Positions 20,823 through 32,649 of a DNA stretch of 64,000 nt are shown piece by piece (positions within the stretch are counted from its first letter, which is position 1; the number at the start of each line of letters is the position of its first letter). The notes below the pieces were generated by a model. It was not told the origin of the DNA, searched no databases, and saw only the letters and a list, made by a program, of their open reading frames with translations. Source of the stretch: Gamarada debralockiae (lineage: Eukaryota > Ascomycota > Leotiomycetes > Helotiales > Hyphodiscaceae); assembly GCA_002803225.1 (NCBI GenBank), contig NXFV01001790.1:1-64000 (forward strand), written 5' to 3'. Made by a program: the position numbers and the translations under genes.

Positions 20823-22247
20823 TTAACCCCTCAAGTATTCTTTGACAGCTTCTCCCCAGACCACGCCACGCTTGTAGAAATGCATTGCTGGCACACTTCC
20901 TTCCTTCAACCCATCAATCGCCTGTGCGAGTTCTTCACTGAGTCCTTCTTCCTTGATATCTTTGAGGGGGTATAGATAAGTTTTGAAGGAGAATACTATC
21001 GCCTTCGTTTTTGGAAGTCGATGTAGCATCTGCCGCTCACTTCTGAGGTACGTCTATGTTGTGTGAGTTGAGCCGCAGTGGCGATCAAATCTTGGACGCT
21101 CACATTGTTGATGTCCACTTTTTCCTCCTTTACTTCCTCGTCTTCATAAAGGTGGTTTCCGCTGGGGGTAAATAGCCGATCATGAGTGGTGATTGACCAC
21201 TGTAAGCTGTATCAGCACAGCTTCACACAGATCTTATCCTATCCCACTTACGTTCATTCTCAAGACCACCTTCCCCACCTCGATTCTTTCGAAGAACCTA
21301 TCCATGCTCTTTTCTAACTTTTCCTTGTAGCCTGGAACCAGCTTATGAATATCCCTCAGTTTCAAACCGAATTTCTCCTTCGTATTAAACCCACTAGGAA
21401 AGCATGTCACGAATCCTTTCAACACATAACCATCACCGTCCTCCGAAGGCTGAAGCAACAAGAACTCGTCATCGATATTGCCACCAAGGATTTCAAGAGC
21501 CTGTATTGGATCAGATGGTGGGGTGAGAGGAATGGACTCGCACGTAGCGTAGTTGAGCAAGCCGGAAGGGGTGATGGTAAAGATTGTCGGAAAACGGGAA
21601 GGAAGATATGTTGACACCAGCCAGGTATAGAGCTCATCCACAGCGGGTTTGATAGAGGGAGCGGCTTGGAGTACGATATCGTGGTGATCCTTCATGATCT
21701 GTTTTCTGAGAGCTAGTCGCATGAGGTAAGTTCTGTCAATCTCGACAAGTTCTGAGATTGTGGAGTTTGTAAGACCTAATTGAGTCAGTGGATCAGGAAA
21801 TTGACGGGTCACACAGTTTCGAGACAAATCATACCCATTGTTAGATGATACTTGGGCTTAAATGGTCTCAACTTCAAAGGTTCGACAGCTTGCCAATCGA
21901 AATTCGGGAGTGGGACAATATCAGAGTATGTATGCTTTTCAGAGATCGCGACTTTGGTGTCGACGTTTTTACTCAATGATATACGACTCTGGATTTAGTC
22001 AGTACATGCTTGTAGCCCTGATGGGAGATTGTTGAGACCGAAGCGCCATGCAGGCTTTAGCTTCAGCTGCAGAAACGAAGGGAATTGTAAAGAATGATAA
22101 CCATCAAGAAATGGAACCCATTGATTAAACTATCCATACCTTTCTAATAGACATCCATCCCAGTAACTGGGGAGAAAACCTCCAAAGGTGGACCAGTGCG
22201 TAAACTATGACAGCACCAATGCCGAAGACTCCAACCCAAGAGTCCAT
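20823..22247 (-). CDS. DUF3445 / heme-dependent oxidative N-demethylase-like protein
   Basis: Five exons (22140-22247, 21835-21988, 21252-21775, 21104-21199, 20823-21053) give 370 residues in one frame. Exon 1 encodes an N-terminal membrane anchor (VFGIGAVIVYALVHLW). The rest follows the DUF3445 (HODM alpha-like) pattern: RPFKPKYHLTMGL, ELVEIDRTYLMRLALRKQIM, PIQALEILGGNIDDEFLLLQ, CFPSGFNTKEKFG, VPGYKEKLEKSMDRFFERIE, YLRSERQMLHRLPKT and IVFSFKTYLYPLKDI. Family members bind heme and are linked to oxidative demethylation of small amines; in fungi the role is undetermined. The short introns (50-59 bases) and unbroken frame indicate an intact gene. It is next to a PKS wreck in the same orientation, but the wreck is too decayed to conclude a cluster. 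Confidence 0.9.
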
Positions 22248-22915
22248 GCCGATGTATTAACAGGATAAATTGAGAAGTTCAAAGTGAGAAACAATTGAGA
22301 GAGCATGAACTAGAGAGATCGAAGGTCAAGAATTATGCTGAAGTCTGGATGGAAGTGACAAAACATGTAGTCACAAACCGCAGCAACTAATAACTAACGC
22401 CGGTCTCGTTTATACCTTCCGAACCGGGGTACTCAAAAATGGGGTGTCATGTGACTAGGAGGGGGATCACACTGGCGTACGTATCAGCTCGCCATTGATG
22501 ATGGAGATGGGGCCGCCGCTGTCTCTAACTGCTCACTTACACACCTTGTTTCTTGCTATGATGTGGAACTTTCAACGTTCGTACCTGGCTCAAGTGGCAG
22601 CTCTTTCAAAGTTGAAAAATCAAGTAACGTGACTCTGAAATGATTCCAATCAGCATCAGATGAAGAAGGGATGTCAAATTATCCTCCGTACATGGTCACA
22701 AGAGATCTTTCTCTCACCCACAGTTTGCAAAGCTAGAAGCTCTTCCCTCTCATCAAACCTATGCTAAGCCATCTTAGCTATTTCACTATGGTTCCCAACG
22801 CTACTCTTGACCCGCCGCATCACGCGATATCACTCATCGCCCCCCAGAATTCTTGGAGAAATCCCAAGATCTAAATCGCACGGTTTTGCTTGCTCATTGG
22901 ATGAGATCTCATCGG
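22248..22915. other. Intergenic between the DUF3445 gene and the PKS remnant
   Basis: Promoter side of the DUF3445 gene and 3' flank of the PKS remnant. No gene or binding site is identified. Confidence 0.4.
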
Positions 22916-25690
22916 CTACTTGCTCCTCTCTCGCCGGTTCCCGAGAGCTGGCCACGACCCTGTCTTCAGTCCCCATCTCTGACACCTCTTGATCGAGAAA
23001 TCTCTTTTCAAAGCCTCCAACGTAACAAGCGCCGTACCCTTCAGTGTTTTTGCATTCATAACCTCCATTTGATTCAATTTCATCCCTGCGAAGTTCATTT
23101 TGAAACCAAGCGAGTCGGCACCAACTTCTTCAATTCGCATCGAACGCCGGATATTCTCAATCGGTGTGAGGGTGCATGCCGCAATTTTGGAGCAAATTTC
23201 CTTCGTAAGAAATTGTAGTGATTTGTCATTGAGCAGGACGGAGGGGTTGGCTTTGACGGAGAGAACGAAGTCCTTAATGGCAGATCCAGAATCTAATTTC
23301 GTCATTTCGGCGGAAGACTCGACGTTAAAGTATGCTCCCATTCGAATGTCACGATCCAAATTTCGTATAACAGCTGGATCCGCAAGACCGTGCCCTAGGC
23401 CAAATGTTAGATGATTCACTGAGTACCGACTAACCTCATCGGATGTGTTGTGAGACTGAGAGCGAGATCTATCACTGCCCAGTGAAGAACATCTATGACT
23501 TCGCGCGCCCCCTTGGAATTGAGCCTAAGTTTCGAACTGAAGCGTCAACTACCCTATTTTCAGCCAGAAATCCAAAGTTCCCAAGAGTTCCCAAGTCTAT
23601 GACAGACGCAACTAGGTTTTGACTTTGGTGATGAGCCACGAACACATTGAGAAGCTTGTTAGCGGCAGCATAGCCTGCTTCACCGTGAGTCCCAAACAGC
23701 CCGCCAAGGAGCCAGTGACGACAAAGAAATCGAGGTCCTTCGGGACTGTGATATGGAGGTTGAGTATACCTTTGGCCTTTGACTCCAATGTTGTTTCCCA
23801 CTGAAGACTCGTATCAAAAAATTTCTTCCGGTTACGCCCATAGTCAGTTGAAACCCCCCTTTGATTGGCTTGGCTGCTTACTTCACCGCGTTTTCCATAA
23901 CTTCGATATTGCTGATATTTCCAGTGACTCCCTGGGTAGAGCATCCTTGTATTCAAGCTCACGAAGGAAGACTTTGTCGTTCTGAGATTCTCCAGCTGTG
24001 CGAGAGATATAGATGAAGTATCGAGCTCTGATTTAGATCATCCATATTGAAATGACACGACCCAGGCCACCGAGACCGCCAACCAGCAAATAGGAGGCTT
24101 CGGGGCTGAATATCAGCGTTGGAACAAGTGATGATGGAAGCAAGCGAAAAAAGATGTTGCAATCAACGAGGATCTTTCCGCTGTGAGATCCTTTCTGCAT
24201 GTATCGAAAAGCGTTCTCGACATTCTTGGCGGAGAAAACCTCGATGGGCAAAATCGGCTTTATCAAGCCATGGTCATAAAGTGTGAGGACATGTATTAAT
24301 ATTCTTGTTCAGTTAGATAGAATATGCAAGGAGGAAGTGGTCCATGTCTACCTTCTCAATGAGGCAGTGTCAAATTCTGACAGATCCACCCCAGTAAAGG
24401 TTCTGTTATGCTCGAACAACTGCATATCCAGTTTTCCTTTCCCAAGAAAGTCTCATTTTCCAATCTCAATCATACGACAAAATCGGGCAACGCACTGCCA
24501 TGACGCATGCAAAAGGTCTCCGGGAGGCTGTTTAAGACAAGATCGACGCCGCGACCTTTTGTTAGTGTCTTGATCGCCGCAACAAACCCAGAATCTCGGG
24601 AATTGAAAAGTCTCTCCTCGGTAAGCCAATAGGCTTTATCAGATAACGGACTTCTCTTCAGTTCCAACGGTAGCAAGTATCTGATATTATCAGTACCTCA
24701 CCTCATATAAAAACGTCGCAAGGAAAACACCTCAGTACCAACACCATTTTGGCAGACTTGGATTGTGGCAGGGCCGACACCGCCGCATGGGGAGTGAATC
24801 AAGACTGTCGTGCCATTTTGGAGCCTTCCAATCTCCAGTAGCGCCGCTACGGCTGTAGAGAAAACCACCCCCATAGTTGCGGCTTCTTCGAGCTTTAATG
24901 TTTCAGGTAACCTCCCACAGGCTTTAAGATCACTGGCCAAGCATCCGGTGGCGACGAATATCACTTTGTCCCCCTTCTTGGCACCAGTGACCCCAGATCC
25001 GATATCCTCCACAATCCCAGTCCCTTCCAATTCACACCTATTTCTCTGGATGAGACCCATCGCACACATTAGGTCCTTTAGAAAAGTCAGCTGGCACAGA
25101 TAGCCGCCACATTAGAAAAGACATACCTTGAAATTAAGACCAACATAACTGGGAGAGATAATGACTTCGTTGGAGCTTGGCAAACATCTCTCGAATGCGT
25201 TCCATTTGAGAGTTTGTAAAGAACTAGGGGTGCCAATCTGGAGTCTTGTCCTATGGGAAGCCGTAGTTTTGACAGCAATTTCCTGAAGACACGAATTACA
25301 GGCTCCATGGATACTTGATTTATCGCGTTAATTTCAAGCGTCGCTATGCTTTGGGGGAGTTCACGGCGTACTGTCCTCATCAAGCCCAGGCAGAGGCCAA
25401 ACCGTGGGACCGAGGAGCTAAGCTGTGTAGATCTGGTGATTTATAACATGCCCAGGGACTTCAAGGTATTTTGGAACGCCTTCAAGTCAACTTCCGAAAT
25501 TTCATCGAACATTGGAGCTTCCATCTCGAGCATGGACAGTATATCTTGGCCACCAGGTGGAGTTTCATTGAATGCACAAAGATCCACACTGAATCGTCCT
25601 TGGCAAGGAGACTTTTGAGGTTCGCAAACATGACTTGGCAGGACGTCTAGCCAATGTAGGAGGATAATCCGATTCTAGGTCCGAAGTGAT
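22916..25690 (-). pseudogene. Highly reducing PKS, C-terminal part (post-MT linker, ER, KR, ACP)
   Basis: Reading the minus strand: ILSMLEMEAPMFDEISEVDL and ITRSTQLSSSVPRFGL (linker before ER) are separated by a TAA. VRRELPQSIATLEINAINQV follows. The ER domain has IVEDIGSGVTGAKKGDKVIF, AATMGVVFSTAVAALLEIG and GRGVDLVLNSLP. The KR domain has LLVGGLGGLGR, DFFVVTGSLAGCLG, then in a shifted frame GEAGYAAANKLLNVFVAHHQ and SVIDLGTLGNFGFLAENRVV. The ACP has EEVGADSLGF with the phosphopantetheine Ser and a C-terminal helix MNAKTLKGTALVTLEALKRD. Several frame changes and stops prevent translation. The 5' side stops near 25690, where unrelated repeat DNA begins. The missing upstream DH-MT portion is at 32650-33740 in the same orientation. 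Confidence 0.85.
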
Positions 25691-25759
25691 TCTTGAGTTC
25701 CGGCAGGTGCATCGAAAGTCGCGGCATCAATACCCATCGACTCAGGATTAATTTTCTCT

Positions 25760-25940
25760 TTCGCTAGTTCTGTTTTAGTCTCCGGACGTGAGCAGCGGCC
25801 GCTTTAACCTGGCTAGGGTAAGCAGGCCTGAGTTTAGCCTGAGCCCCATATGCGGGCCCCATTTGGTGTTCCCCGGCTATAATTTCCTCCTTAGCAAGGT
25901 CCTACCAGAGCCGATTCTAGACACCTTTCGTCAACGAGTA
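25760..25940. repeat. GCTCAGG-rich dispersed repeat, copy B1
   Basis: Shares a diverged block with 37528-37790: a segment like GTTCTGTTTTAGTCTCCGGA, then CGTGAGCAGC...GCTTTAACCTG and CTGAGTTTAGCCTGAGCC, then a matching AGCAAGGTCCTACC region. It starts about 70 bases from where the PKS C-terminal fragment ends. Two further CTGAGC/GCTCAGG-rich loci are at 32290-32420 and 40436-40560, possibly in the opposite sense. Confidence 0.6.
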
Positions 25941-27031
25941 TGTGACTAGCAATTTAACCTCCCAATATACCGAATTTATTTGAACTCGCACTTGCACATA
26001 ACTGCTCCGCTATGAAACCGGTTTTTGGATTGCTATCAAAAGGAGCCACAAAAGGCTGTATACGAATTTTTGGCGTCTGGAGCTTCCTCTATGTATTCTA
26101 CGATTTATTCGAGTCAAGAAAATATCCACCTAGCAGCAAAGTTGCATAAGACACATGCCGCAACAGACAAGGCTATGGAGGATCCATGGCCGTTTCCTAT
26201 TATGATAGGGGGTTAATAAAGAGGATGGCGATGGGTACGACGATTGTTTACGAGACGCTCGAAGGCTAGCTGGGAATTACTGTGACTATGAAGCAATTTT
26301 TAGGAGAGGAAGAGATGGTTGAGATTCTATATGTGCGTTATTCCGCCTCAGTTTTTTGTTGCCTGTTGTAGGGAAGGGACCAAGGTGCTCCGACGGCGGG
26401 TTATACCATTATATCGGGAAAGGGCTTATACTAAAGTTCCATATCGGGGACTAGTTGGATTACGCGCAATTTTGTGTTCCGACCGCGGTAACCAAAATAA
26501 CATTGGGCATATGAATTGTATAGGACGAAATCTTTGCTGTGAGACTTATGATTCCGGATGGACTCTGTTGGGTGTTATTGTAACTTCGAAAGGTTGGGAC
26601 ACCTTCGTCTGAGCTGAAATCAAATTGAAAATCCAGTTTCCCTTGTGAAAACTGGCCCAATAAGTGCGTAACTGGGATGCGCTTCGTGAATTAAATTTTG
26701 AGCAATCTCAATACGATTTCACATAAAGGAGTGCCACATTCTAAGTAACAATAATATTAATCCTATGGCAGTGCAACGCCGAACTCAGGCCTCCATAGAT
26801 AATTTCAATCCCACAACAGTTATCAGTAATATTGATTAATCTAAGAATATTTTGCAGCGATATGGAAATACTTTCGTAGCTAGAGAGCGTGAAACAACAT
26901 CCACAAGGCTACGAGATTGGAATTGACCTCGACAGGAGCCTATGACAGAAAAGCGTACTCAAGATCGCAAGCGTCGACTACTATCAGAAATCGGTTGATT
27001 GTTTTGATAAATAGGAGGGGGACGGTCCATC
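25941..27031. other. Unassigned accessory DNA
   Basis: No supported gene. A + strand stretch at about 26300-26600 shows short protein-like runs (QGAPTAGYTIISGKGLY; SGTSWITRNFVFRPR) broken by stops, suggesting an old, unidentified coding remnant. The last part is the 3' flank of the PTH11-like gene. Confidence 0.35.
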
Positions 27032-28314
27032 TCAACATATGAGACAGTCTATTTCACGGAAACACGTCAGTAATGGGCTGTCGTTCCCCCATGTAATAGT
27101 AATAGGGGGCAGACTTGTAGCACTAACAATATCGTTCTTGATTGTGATGGCATGTGCGTCGTCCGGCTTGGCCAGCTCTTCTTGCGAATCGGTACCGTTT
27201 GAATGCCACCCATTGGACCATTTCATATCGTTCGAGAATGACTCAAGTGGGATGCTTGTTTTGCGAAGTCGACTGTTGCGCTTGACATTGGACTTGCTCC
27301 TACCGCTAGAATAGCCGTGGTTGCTGCGTCTTGTGGCGGTGCCGTTGGCGACAAGAGACTTGAATGCAGGGAGGCAGCCTACTATCACAGCTGGACGCGA
27401 TGAAATAATTAGCTGTGGGGATTCCTTAACAATTTGATAGTAGAATTAAGTAACATGATGAATAGAGCGCGGATACTCACATATTGAAGATGCGAGCGTA
27501 GACCAGACCTCAAGAAGGACGAGATTCACAAAATATTCCTCGACCAGAACCTGTTTTGCTCGAATGATGGCGAAAATGATCATGACGAAGCACAGGCTGA
27601 AAACACACACCAGACCTGCCTTTTGCTTTAATGATATCTGCAGATTGTAGATCAACTTGATAGGCATGGCCATCACTGGCGATATTGTCAGCACCCTTCT
27701 AAAGTCAGTACGCAAGTACACTTACTGCATAAATCGGTAAAGATGTCGATAGCAGTGCTGTAGTAGACACTCATTCTCGAGGCCCAAATATCCTTTTCAG
27801 AATTGCACTGCTCAAACTTGAAGAAATTCGAAATAGGATGGCATGAAGTGGCAAGCGTAATCCAGCATCCTACATACGCACAGAGCGTAAATGCGGCGAG
27901 GATATACCACGCGCGGCGATATATCGGCAGCTCTCGGAAGAGTTTGAAATAAAGCGCCAAAAAGCTCGCCTTGACACACCAAAGAACCGTCCAGAAGAGT
28001 ACCATAATCGCAAATTCGAACCTCAAATAGTCTTCGACGGCAGATATCAGTTCCGTAGATACAGGAATCATGCCAGCTATGATGGCCAACATATAATAAA
28101 GACTCGGCAGTTGAATCGTCTGAAGGATGCAACTCGTGAGTAACGTCGCCAGAGCGATGAATATCCAATAGTCCTCCATGGTCAGTCGTGGCATAAGCTT
28201 AAAGCGGATTGCCGTCCGGAGGATGACAAGGAGGAATGCGATGCTGAAACCTGTCCACACCACGGCCAGGAGGGACTGACGTGGTAGAGAGCCTACAGAC
28301 TTAACGGTTTCCAT
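27032..28314 (-). CDS. PTH11-like / fungal rhodopsin-domain integral membrane protein
   Basis: Exons 27726-28314, 27481-27675 and 27032-27390 (introns of 50 and 90 bases) give 380 residues. Seven membrane segments are seen: LLAVVWTGFSIAFLLVILR, YWIFIALATLLTSCILQTI, a third around MLAIIAGMIPV, FAIMVLFWTVLWCVKASFL, AWYILAAFTLCAYVGCWITL (followed by SCHPI), GLVCVFSLCFVMIIFAIIR, and FVNLVLLEVWSTLASSI leading to VIVGCLPAFKSL. The tail is Ser/Arg-rich and cytosolic. This arrangement is typical of the fungal rhodopsin-like/PTH11-related family, proposed receptors for surface or host cues. The start is taken at METVKS (28314); an ATG at 28410 would add 32 residues. The gene is intact although it lies inside the DNA that separates the two PKS fragments. 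Confidence 0.9.
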
Positions 28315-30050
28315 TTCTGTGACTTCCTCAGCGTCGTTACTGTTGAGATGTGTATAGGGTCTTATGTTGATTAGATGTGAGGGATACTGTACGTGCCCGT
28401 ATATCAACAAATTTTTGGAATGAGAAACTGTTTATGAAATTGTGGCACATCAACAGCTTAAAGCTGAATCTCCGATAAAAGGAGACTTGGAACATGTATA
28501 GTACTGTACTTGTACCCCACTGGTTGTATTCATTAGCGCAGTCACGTTCTACTAACTAGATAGAGTATCCCTTTGCCGGAGATTTTGGGATTTGGGAACT
28601 GGGGCATGTGGCGTGGTTTAAACCTGTTTAGGTAAGGTCGCTAGTGGAATATTTGTACTGTAAGTTGAAAGATTCGTGGCGGCCGTACCCGAACAGGATT
28701 AAATCGCGCCGACAATCTCTAATCCGCAAAATTCCCCTACAAAGGGATAGTATGCTCGCCGTCTTTCTTCTTGATGATGTCTTTGAGAAGCAGGACTCAC
28801 TCAATACCATGTCACGTTCGACCGAACAATCAAGCTGTTGAATCTTACAGAAAAAGGGGCTCGGAGGGGAGGGATGCTTATGGAGATATTCCCGTGTCAC
28901 TCAAGGACCTTCACCCGTCACGTTCAAGGCGTATTGGCACTTCAAAGCCGCGAACTCCATAGGCCATCGTCATGGGAACCCTACCTACACACCCAGGAAT
29001 CAGCTCGGCTCTTTGGAACATCACTGGATCACGGGTGTCAGTGGCGTAACAAGGGTGCACCAGTCGGCGCGTGCACAGCGGGACGGCCACAGCGGGACGG
29101 CAACAACGAATGAAGGAAGCTCGGACTGCCTAACTACAGTAACTATGAATATTATTAGAACTCTCAGGGAGCTACGAAGTGATGAAGTGGAAAATGAGCA
29201 GAGATCATCAAAGTTTTAAATTGTTGGCGGAGTTTGTCAGCGTTGTTCCGCTACAGCTATATCGTAGCACTGCAGCCTTTACGGAGTACTTTCACGCGCC
29301 ATTGAAAAGCTGTTGAGTGCACGACTGCGAAAGGACTATGTTTCCACCATGACATGGCTAACTGAGGCTCTGTAGCCTATGAGACAACATAGGATGTTTG
29401 ACTCACATTCTCATTGGCGCATCAACGAGCGTTCCGCTAGAAGAGTAACCAATGAACGCCTCTCCATACCGTTAGATGAGTCCACTACTGAAACGTTCAG
29501 GAAAGAATCCATGAAAGACTAGCCAATCGTCCTCACCTGCGTAATTCGCGTCACTTTCCACAGCGGGCTGCCAGGTACGGCAGTTATCTCGAGCCATTGG
29601 CAATCGTCGGCGTAGCGTCCCTTTGGCCGGTACTCCAGAGCCTCTGTGCGGACTCTCGCTACATTTAATACCGCAACACCACAGTATATGAAGAGGTCTG
29701 ATTCCCATTGCTCTCCTCAACTTACCCCGCTAAGGCACGAAGCGAGCCTGAAAATGTCGTCAAGCCCTCTGGCGACTTTACACCGTTTTCGGACGGGCAC
29801 TTGACGCAACTGAAAATAAGCAAAGAAAACCAGCTACAATATGGAGAAATTATCAAAGAACTTTAGATGCGACTCACTTAAAGTGATCAGATGAGTTTCA
29901 AAACCAATGTTGAGAGCTAATGGATAACTTTTACGGTTGTAGTGCGTTCGAAGTGTTCTGTCAGCTGCGTGGCCCTTTAGTGCCTTCTACCCAGAGCTGT
30001 TCCTGAAGCTGCGCATGCTTTCGCTGAGGTAAGCCAAGAATACAGAGGTA
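28315..30050. other. Unassigned accessory DNA
   Basis: 1.7 kb without a supported gene. It contains the promoter side of the PTH11-like gene, a 14-base tandem duplication at 29074-29101, and scattered short frames on both strands (for example a minus-strand frame at 29472-29720) without domains. Confidence 0.4.
29074..29101. repeat. 14-bp tandem duplication
   Basis: CACAGCGGGACGGC occurs twice head to tail with no mismatch, inside a GC-rich stretch of otherwise unassigned DNA. Confidence 0.85.
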
Positions 30051-30158
30051 CAGGCCCTAATGTTTGTTACACCGCCTTTTTCTGCCACCAACCAAATCCT
30101 TTTGTCCATGCCAAGTAATCCTTGGAAGCAAGGGCGGTGTAACAAACATTAGGGCCTG
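30051..30158. mobile_element. Perfect 26-bp inverted repeat hairpin element
   Basis: Positions 30051-30076 (beginning CAGGCCCTAATGTTTGTTAC) and 30133-30158 are exact reverse complements over 26 bases, separated by 56 bases. The whole 108-base unit could fold as a long hairpin. A CAG...CTG outer end with no coding capacity suggests a minimal MITE. TA precedes the left end, but the right flank is CG, so no target duplication is evident. Confidence 0.75.
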
Positions 30159-30586
30159 CGCCTCCGTAGCCGAAGACCCGGATACATGGACACGTCGCGT
30201 ATTCACGTCAGGCTTTGCTTCGTAGTGCGATGCAGGATGGGCGGGGTCGATCCAAGTTTGGAGATCGTCCGTATCGAAGGCTGACATCGACCGACGAAGT
30301 GCAGCAAAAACATTGTTGCGGTGAGGCGCCATGGACACCCTGTACATGGAAACAATCTATCTGGGCCGGCCCGGATTGGACCAGTGGTCCACTTGGTCAT
30401 CATCTTGCGGCATGGCATTATCCAAACGTTGTCGAGCCGCCACGTTGCTCTCATTGACGCAATATTCAGAAAGATCTGATAACGATTGCTGGTCGATAAC
30501 AAGGCACCGTCTGCCCCTCTTCTGTGGAAGAATCTCATCGTTGCAAAGTCTTATCAATACTGCTAGAAATACTGTGAGTTCTAGCC
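30159..30586. other. Upstream region of the secreted-protein gene
   Basis: No gene supported; minus-strand open frames here lack domain character. It must hold the promoter of the gene starting at 30587. Confidence 0.35.
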
Positions 30587-31614
30587 ATGTACCTGTTTGA
30601 CTTGCATGTTGTATGCATCTGTCTAGCTTGTCTGATACCATCAACATGGAGCCTGCCACTACAGAGGAAACATTATGAACAACGACATTATGAGCAGCGC
30701 AACTTCGCCACCGTCAGAAGTATCTATAACCTCACAGTCTATCCCAATCAACTCCCAATATTGGAGCAAGGAGCAGCAGGCGTCCCTCGGGGCCTCTTCA
30801 ATGAGAATGCTACCGGTCGAGTCGATCCTGTGGGCAATTTTACCGGCTTCGAGGACTCGATCGAGTACTTCTTCGCTCTCGCACCGGTCCCCCAAACGAA
30901 CTCGGCCTCAGCAGCTATTTCAAGTATTCAAATTACTGAGTTCAGCTCTGCTTGCCCGGACGTTGCAGCTTCAGTAGTCTATTTGTTTTGTAACGTGGAG
31001 AATCCGAGCTCTGCAGACAATGGAAAACCCCTTGCACCCTTAAAGGAGGTGAGTAACAAATCAATCTTTAGCATATGCAGGCGATCATCCCATTAAGTGA
31101 CTCGCCTTCCAGGTAGCATTTTGGAAGTTTGACGAACGCGGAGCGGTTCTTAAATATGACGCCTGGATCCCGAACCTCAACGACTGGATCGTGGCTGGTC
31201 TGGGCATCTCAATATCCAATCCTCAGGTCGATATGCAATCAATCCAACAACTCTGCGCTGGCACCCAGCAGAGGTGCACAGGGTCAAATACTCAGTGGAG
31301 TAGCATCGAGGAATGCATATCTATCTTATCTCAGAAACCGTACGGGAACTATGACGAGGCATGGGGCGACAATATCGTCTGCCGGACCATTCATCTTGTG
31401 CTTACCCAAGTGCGGCCGCAAGTAAGCTCGCTTTCGCATCAAGCGCGTGTCTCGTGGAAAAGGCAGATACTAAATTGTTTTCAAACAGGTCCATTGCCCT
31501 CATGTTGGACCCACTGGAGGCGGCAAATGTGTGGACTATGCATATCCACTTGAATACTTCACAGATCAAGCCCTTTACGGTGATCCAGTCGGTAAGACGT
31601 TCACATGCCATTGA
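30587..31614 (+). CDS. Secreted fungal protein, SnoaL/NTF2-like family (tentative)
   Basis: Three exons (30587-31048, 31113-31421, 31489-31614) with clean GT...AG introns of 64 and 67 bases give 298 residues. The N-terminus is a signal peptide (LHVVCICLACLIPSTWS). The mature part has ENATGRVDPVGNFTGFEDSI, EYFFALAPVPQTNSASAAIS, ITEFSSACPDVAASVVYLFC, VAFWKFDERGAVLKYDAWIP, QQRCTGSNTQW, YGNYDEAWGDNIVCRTIHLV and the Cys-rich end VHCPHVGPTGGGKCVDYAYP. I recognise this as a conserved fungal extracellular family. The region around EYFFALAP...WKFDERG has the order of an NTF2/SnoaL-like fold, which is an inference. Ten or more Cys suggest disulfides. The frame is intact across all junctions. Confidence 0.88.
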
Positions 31615-31823
31615 TTACGCGGTTGGTTCGACCGCACCTCCGGATTTAGTGTTGTATTCACTTGCTTCCGAGTTGTTGGAAATCAAGTCACATAATCCTC
31701 TCAACTTGTACATTCATCAGCTTTTAGCCTCGCTCAGCTCATTAAAACTTCTATCCTCTACACTTATTCTAATGCGTGACACGGGTAAAATGTCCGAAAA
31801 TTGAGTATATTATAGTATCCTAC

Positions 31824-32065
31824 TGTGACAGTTCTAGCGGAAGGTTATGTTAGCACGTGATTATCACGTGAAAGATATTTAGTAAGGGGTATTTCGCTAG
31901 TGACACTAGTGCGACGCTTACGCGACGCGCCTACACACTGTATAAAACCCCCTAAGGTCTCTGAGAACCTCTTTCTCTTCTCTCCTTAGCTTAGTATTTT
32001 CGGAATACGGTACTTTTCTACGAAACGTCTCCTCACGTGAGACCCCTTTTCGTAGAACTGTCACA
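31824..32065. mobile_element. Solo LTR (retrotransposon long terminal repeat)
   Basis: A 242-base segment bounded by the perfect 13-base inverted termini TGTGACAGTTCTA and TAGAACTGTCACA, i.e. 5'-TG...CA-3'. A TATA-like element (TGTATAAAACCCC) lies in the middle at about 31937, followed by a CT-rich stretch, the expected promoter layout of an LTR. A palindromic CACGTGATTATCACGTG lies near 31855. No internal retroelement genes and no second LTR are present, so this looks like a recombination product. The flanking five bases (CCTAC and CTCGC) do not match, so a target duplication is not preserved. Confidence 0.75.
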
Positions 32066-32289
32066 CTCGCGATAAGAGCTATTAAAGCCAGCTTAGACAT
32101 AATAATATATATATTGAAAGCATAGAGAGCTATGTAATCAAGAATCTATATACAAGGGAAGTTGTTTTGGCACCTTTAAAATCGTTGTCAAAACTTAACG
32201 AAAATGATATGAGAGGAACGGAGGTCAGATCAAGTGTGATTGGTTAAAAAGCGAAAAGTCGAAGCACGTGACGATTTAATAGACCTTGC

Positions 32290-32420
32290 TTAGGATGCTC
32301 AGGGTGCTCAGGGTGCTCATATGAGATGCTCAGGGTACTCAGGGTACTCAGGTGAGTGGCTGAGCCGAGGGTGAGCCGAGAGTGATGAGCACCTGAGCAA
32401 GAGCGGCAAGCTCACTAACC
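32290..32420. repeat. GCTCAGG-rich dispersed repeat, copy A1
   Basis: Short tandem units (GCTCAGGGT and GTACTCAGG variants) followed by a GAGCCGAGGGTGAGCCGAGA block and GCACCTGAGCAAGAGCGGC, ending CTCACTAACCGA. The same order occurs at 40436-40560, and an upstream block (TTGTCAAAACTTAACGAAAA here; a similar one at about 40345) is also shared. The two loci are therefore copies of one repeat with a variable tandem part. This one sits about 230 bases from the end of the PKS MT fragment. Confidence 0.7.
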
Positions 32421-32649
32421 GAATACGAAGTACAAGAGAGGAGTCGGTTGATAATATCAAGTAATCTTGCCTTTTTAAGCTATGTCTCCTACCTTTCGAC
32501 GGTGACATAAGGCTGGCTGGCATGATCGTCTGATTCTCCATTCTGCCAACTTGGCAGAATCCACCTTGAACTGTAGATGATCACGGTCCGTCATATGTTC
32601 AAGAAACTGCATTGTGCTGGAAAGTTAATATATAAAATAATAGATAGAT

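Noticed and set aside
30051..30158. Hairpin as a transcription terminator
   Set aside because: Bacterial-type hairpin terminators do not apply in a fungal nuclear genome; exact long arms with CAG...CTG ends fit a MITE better.
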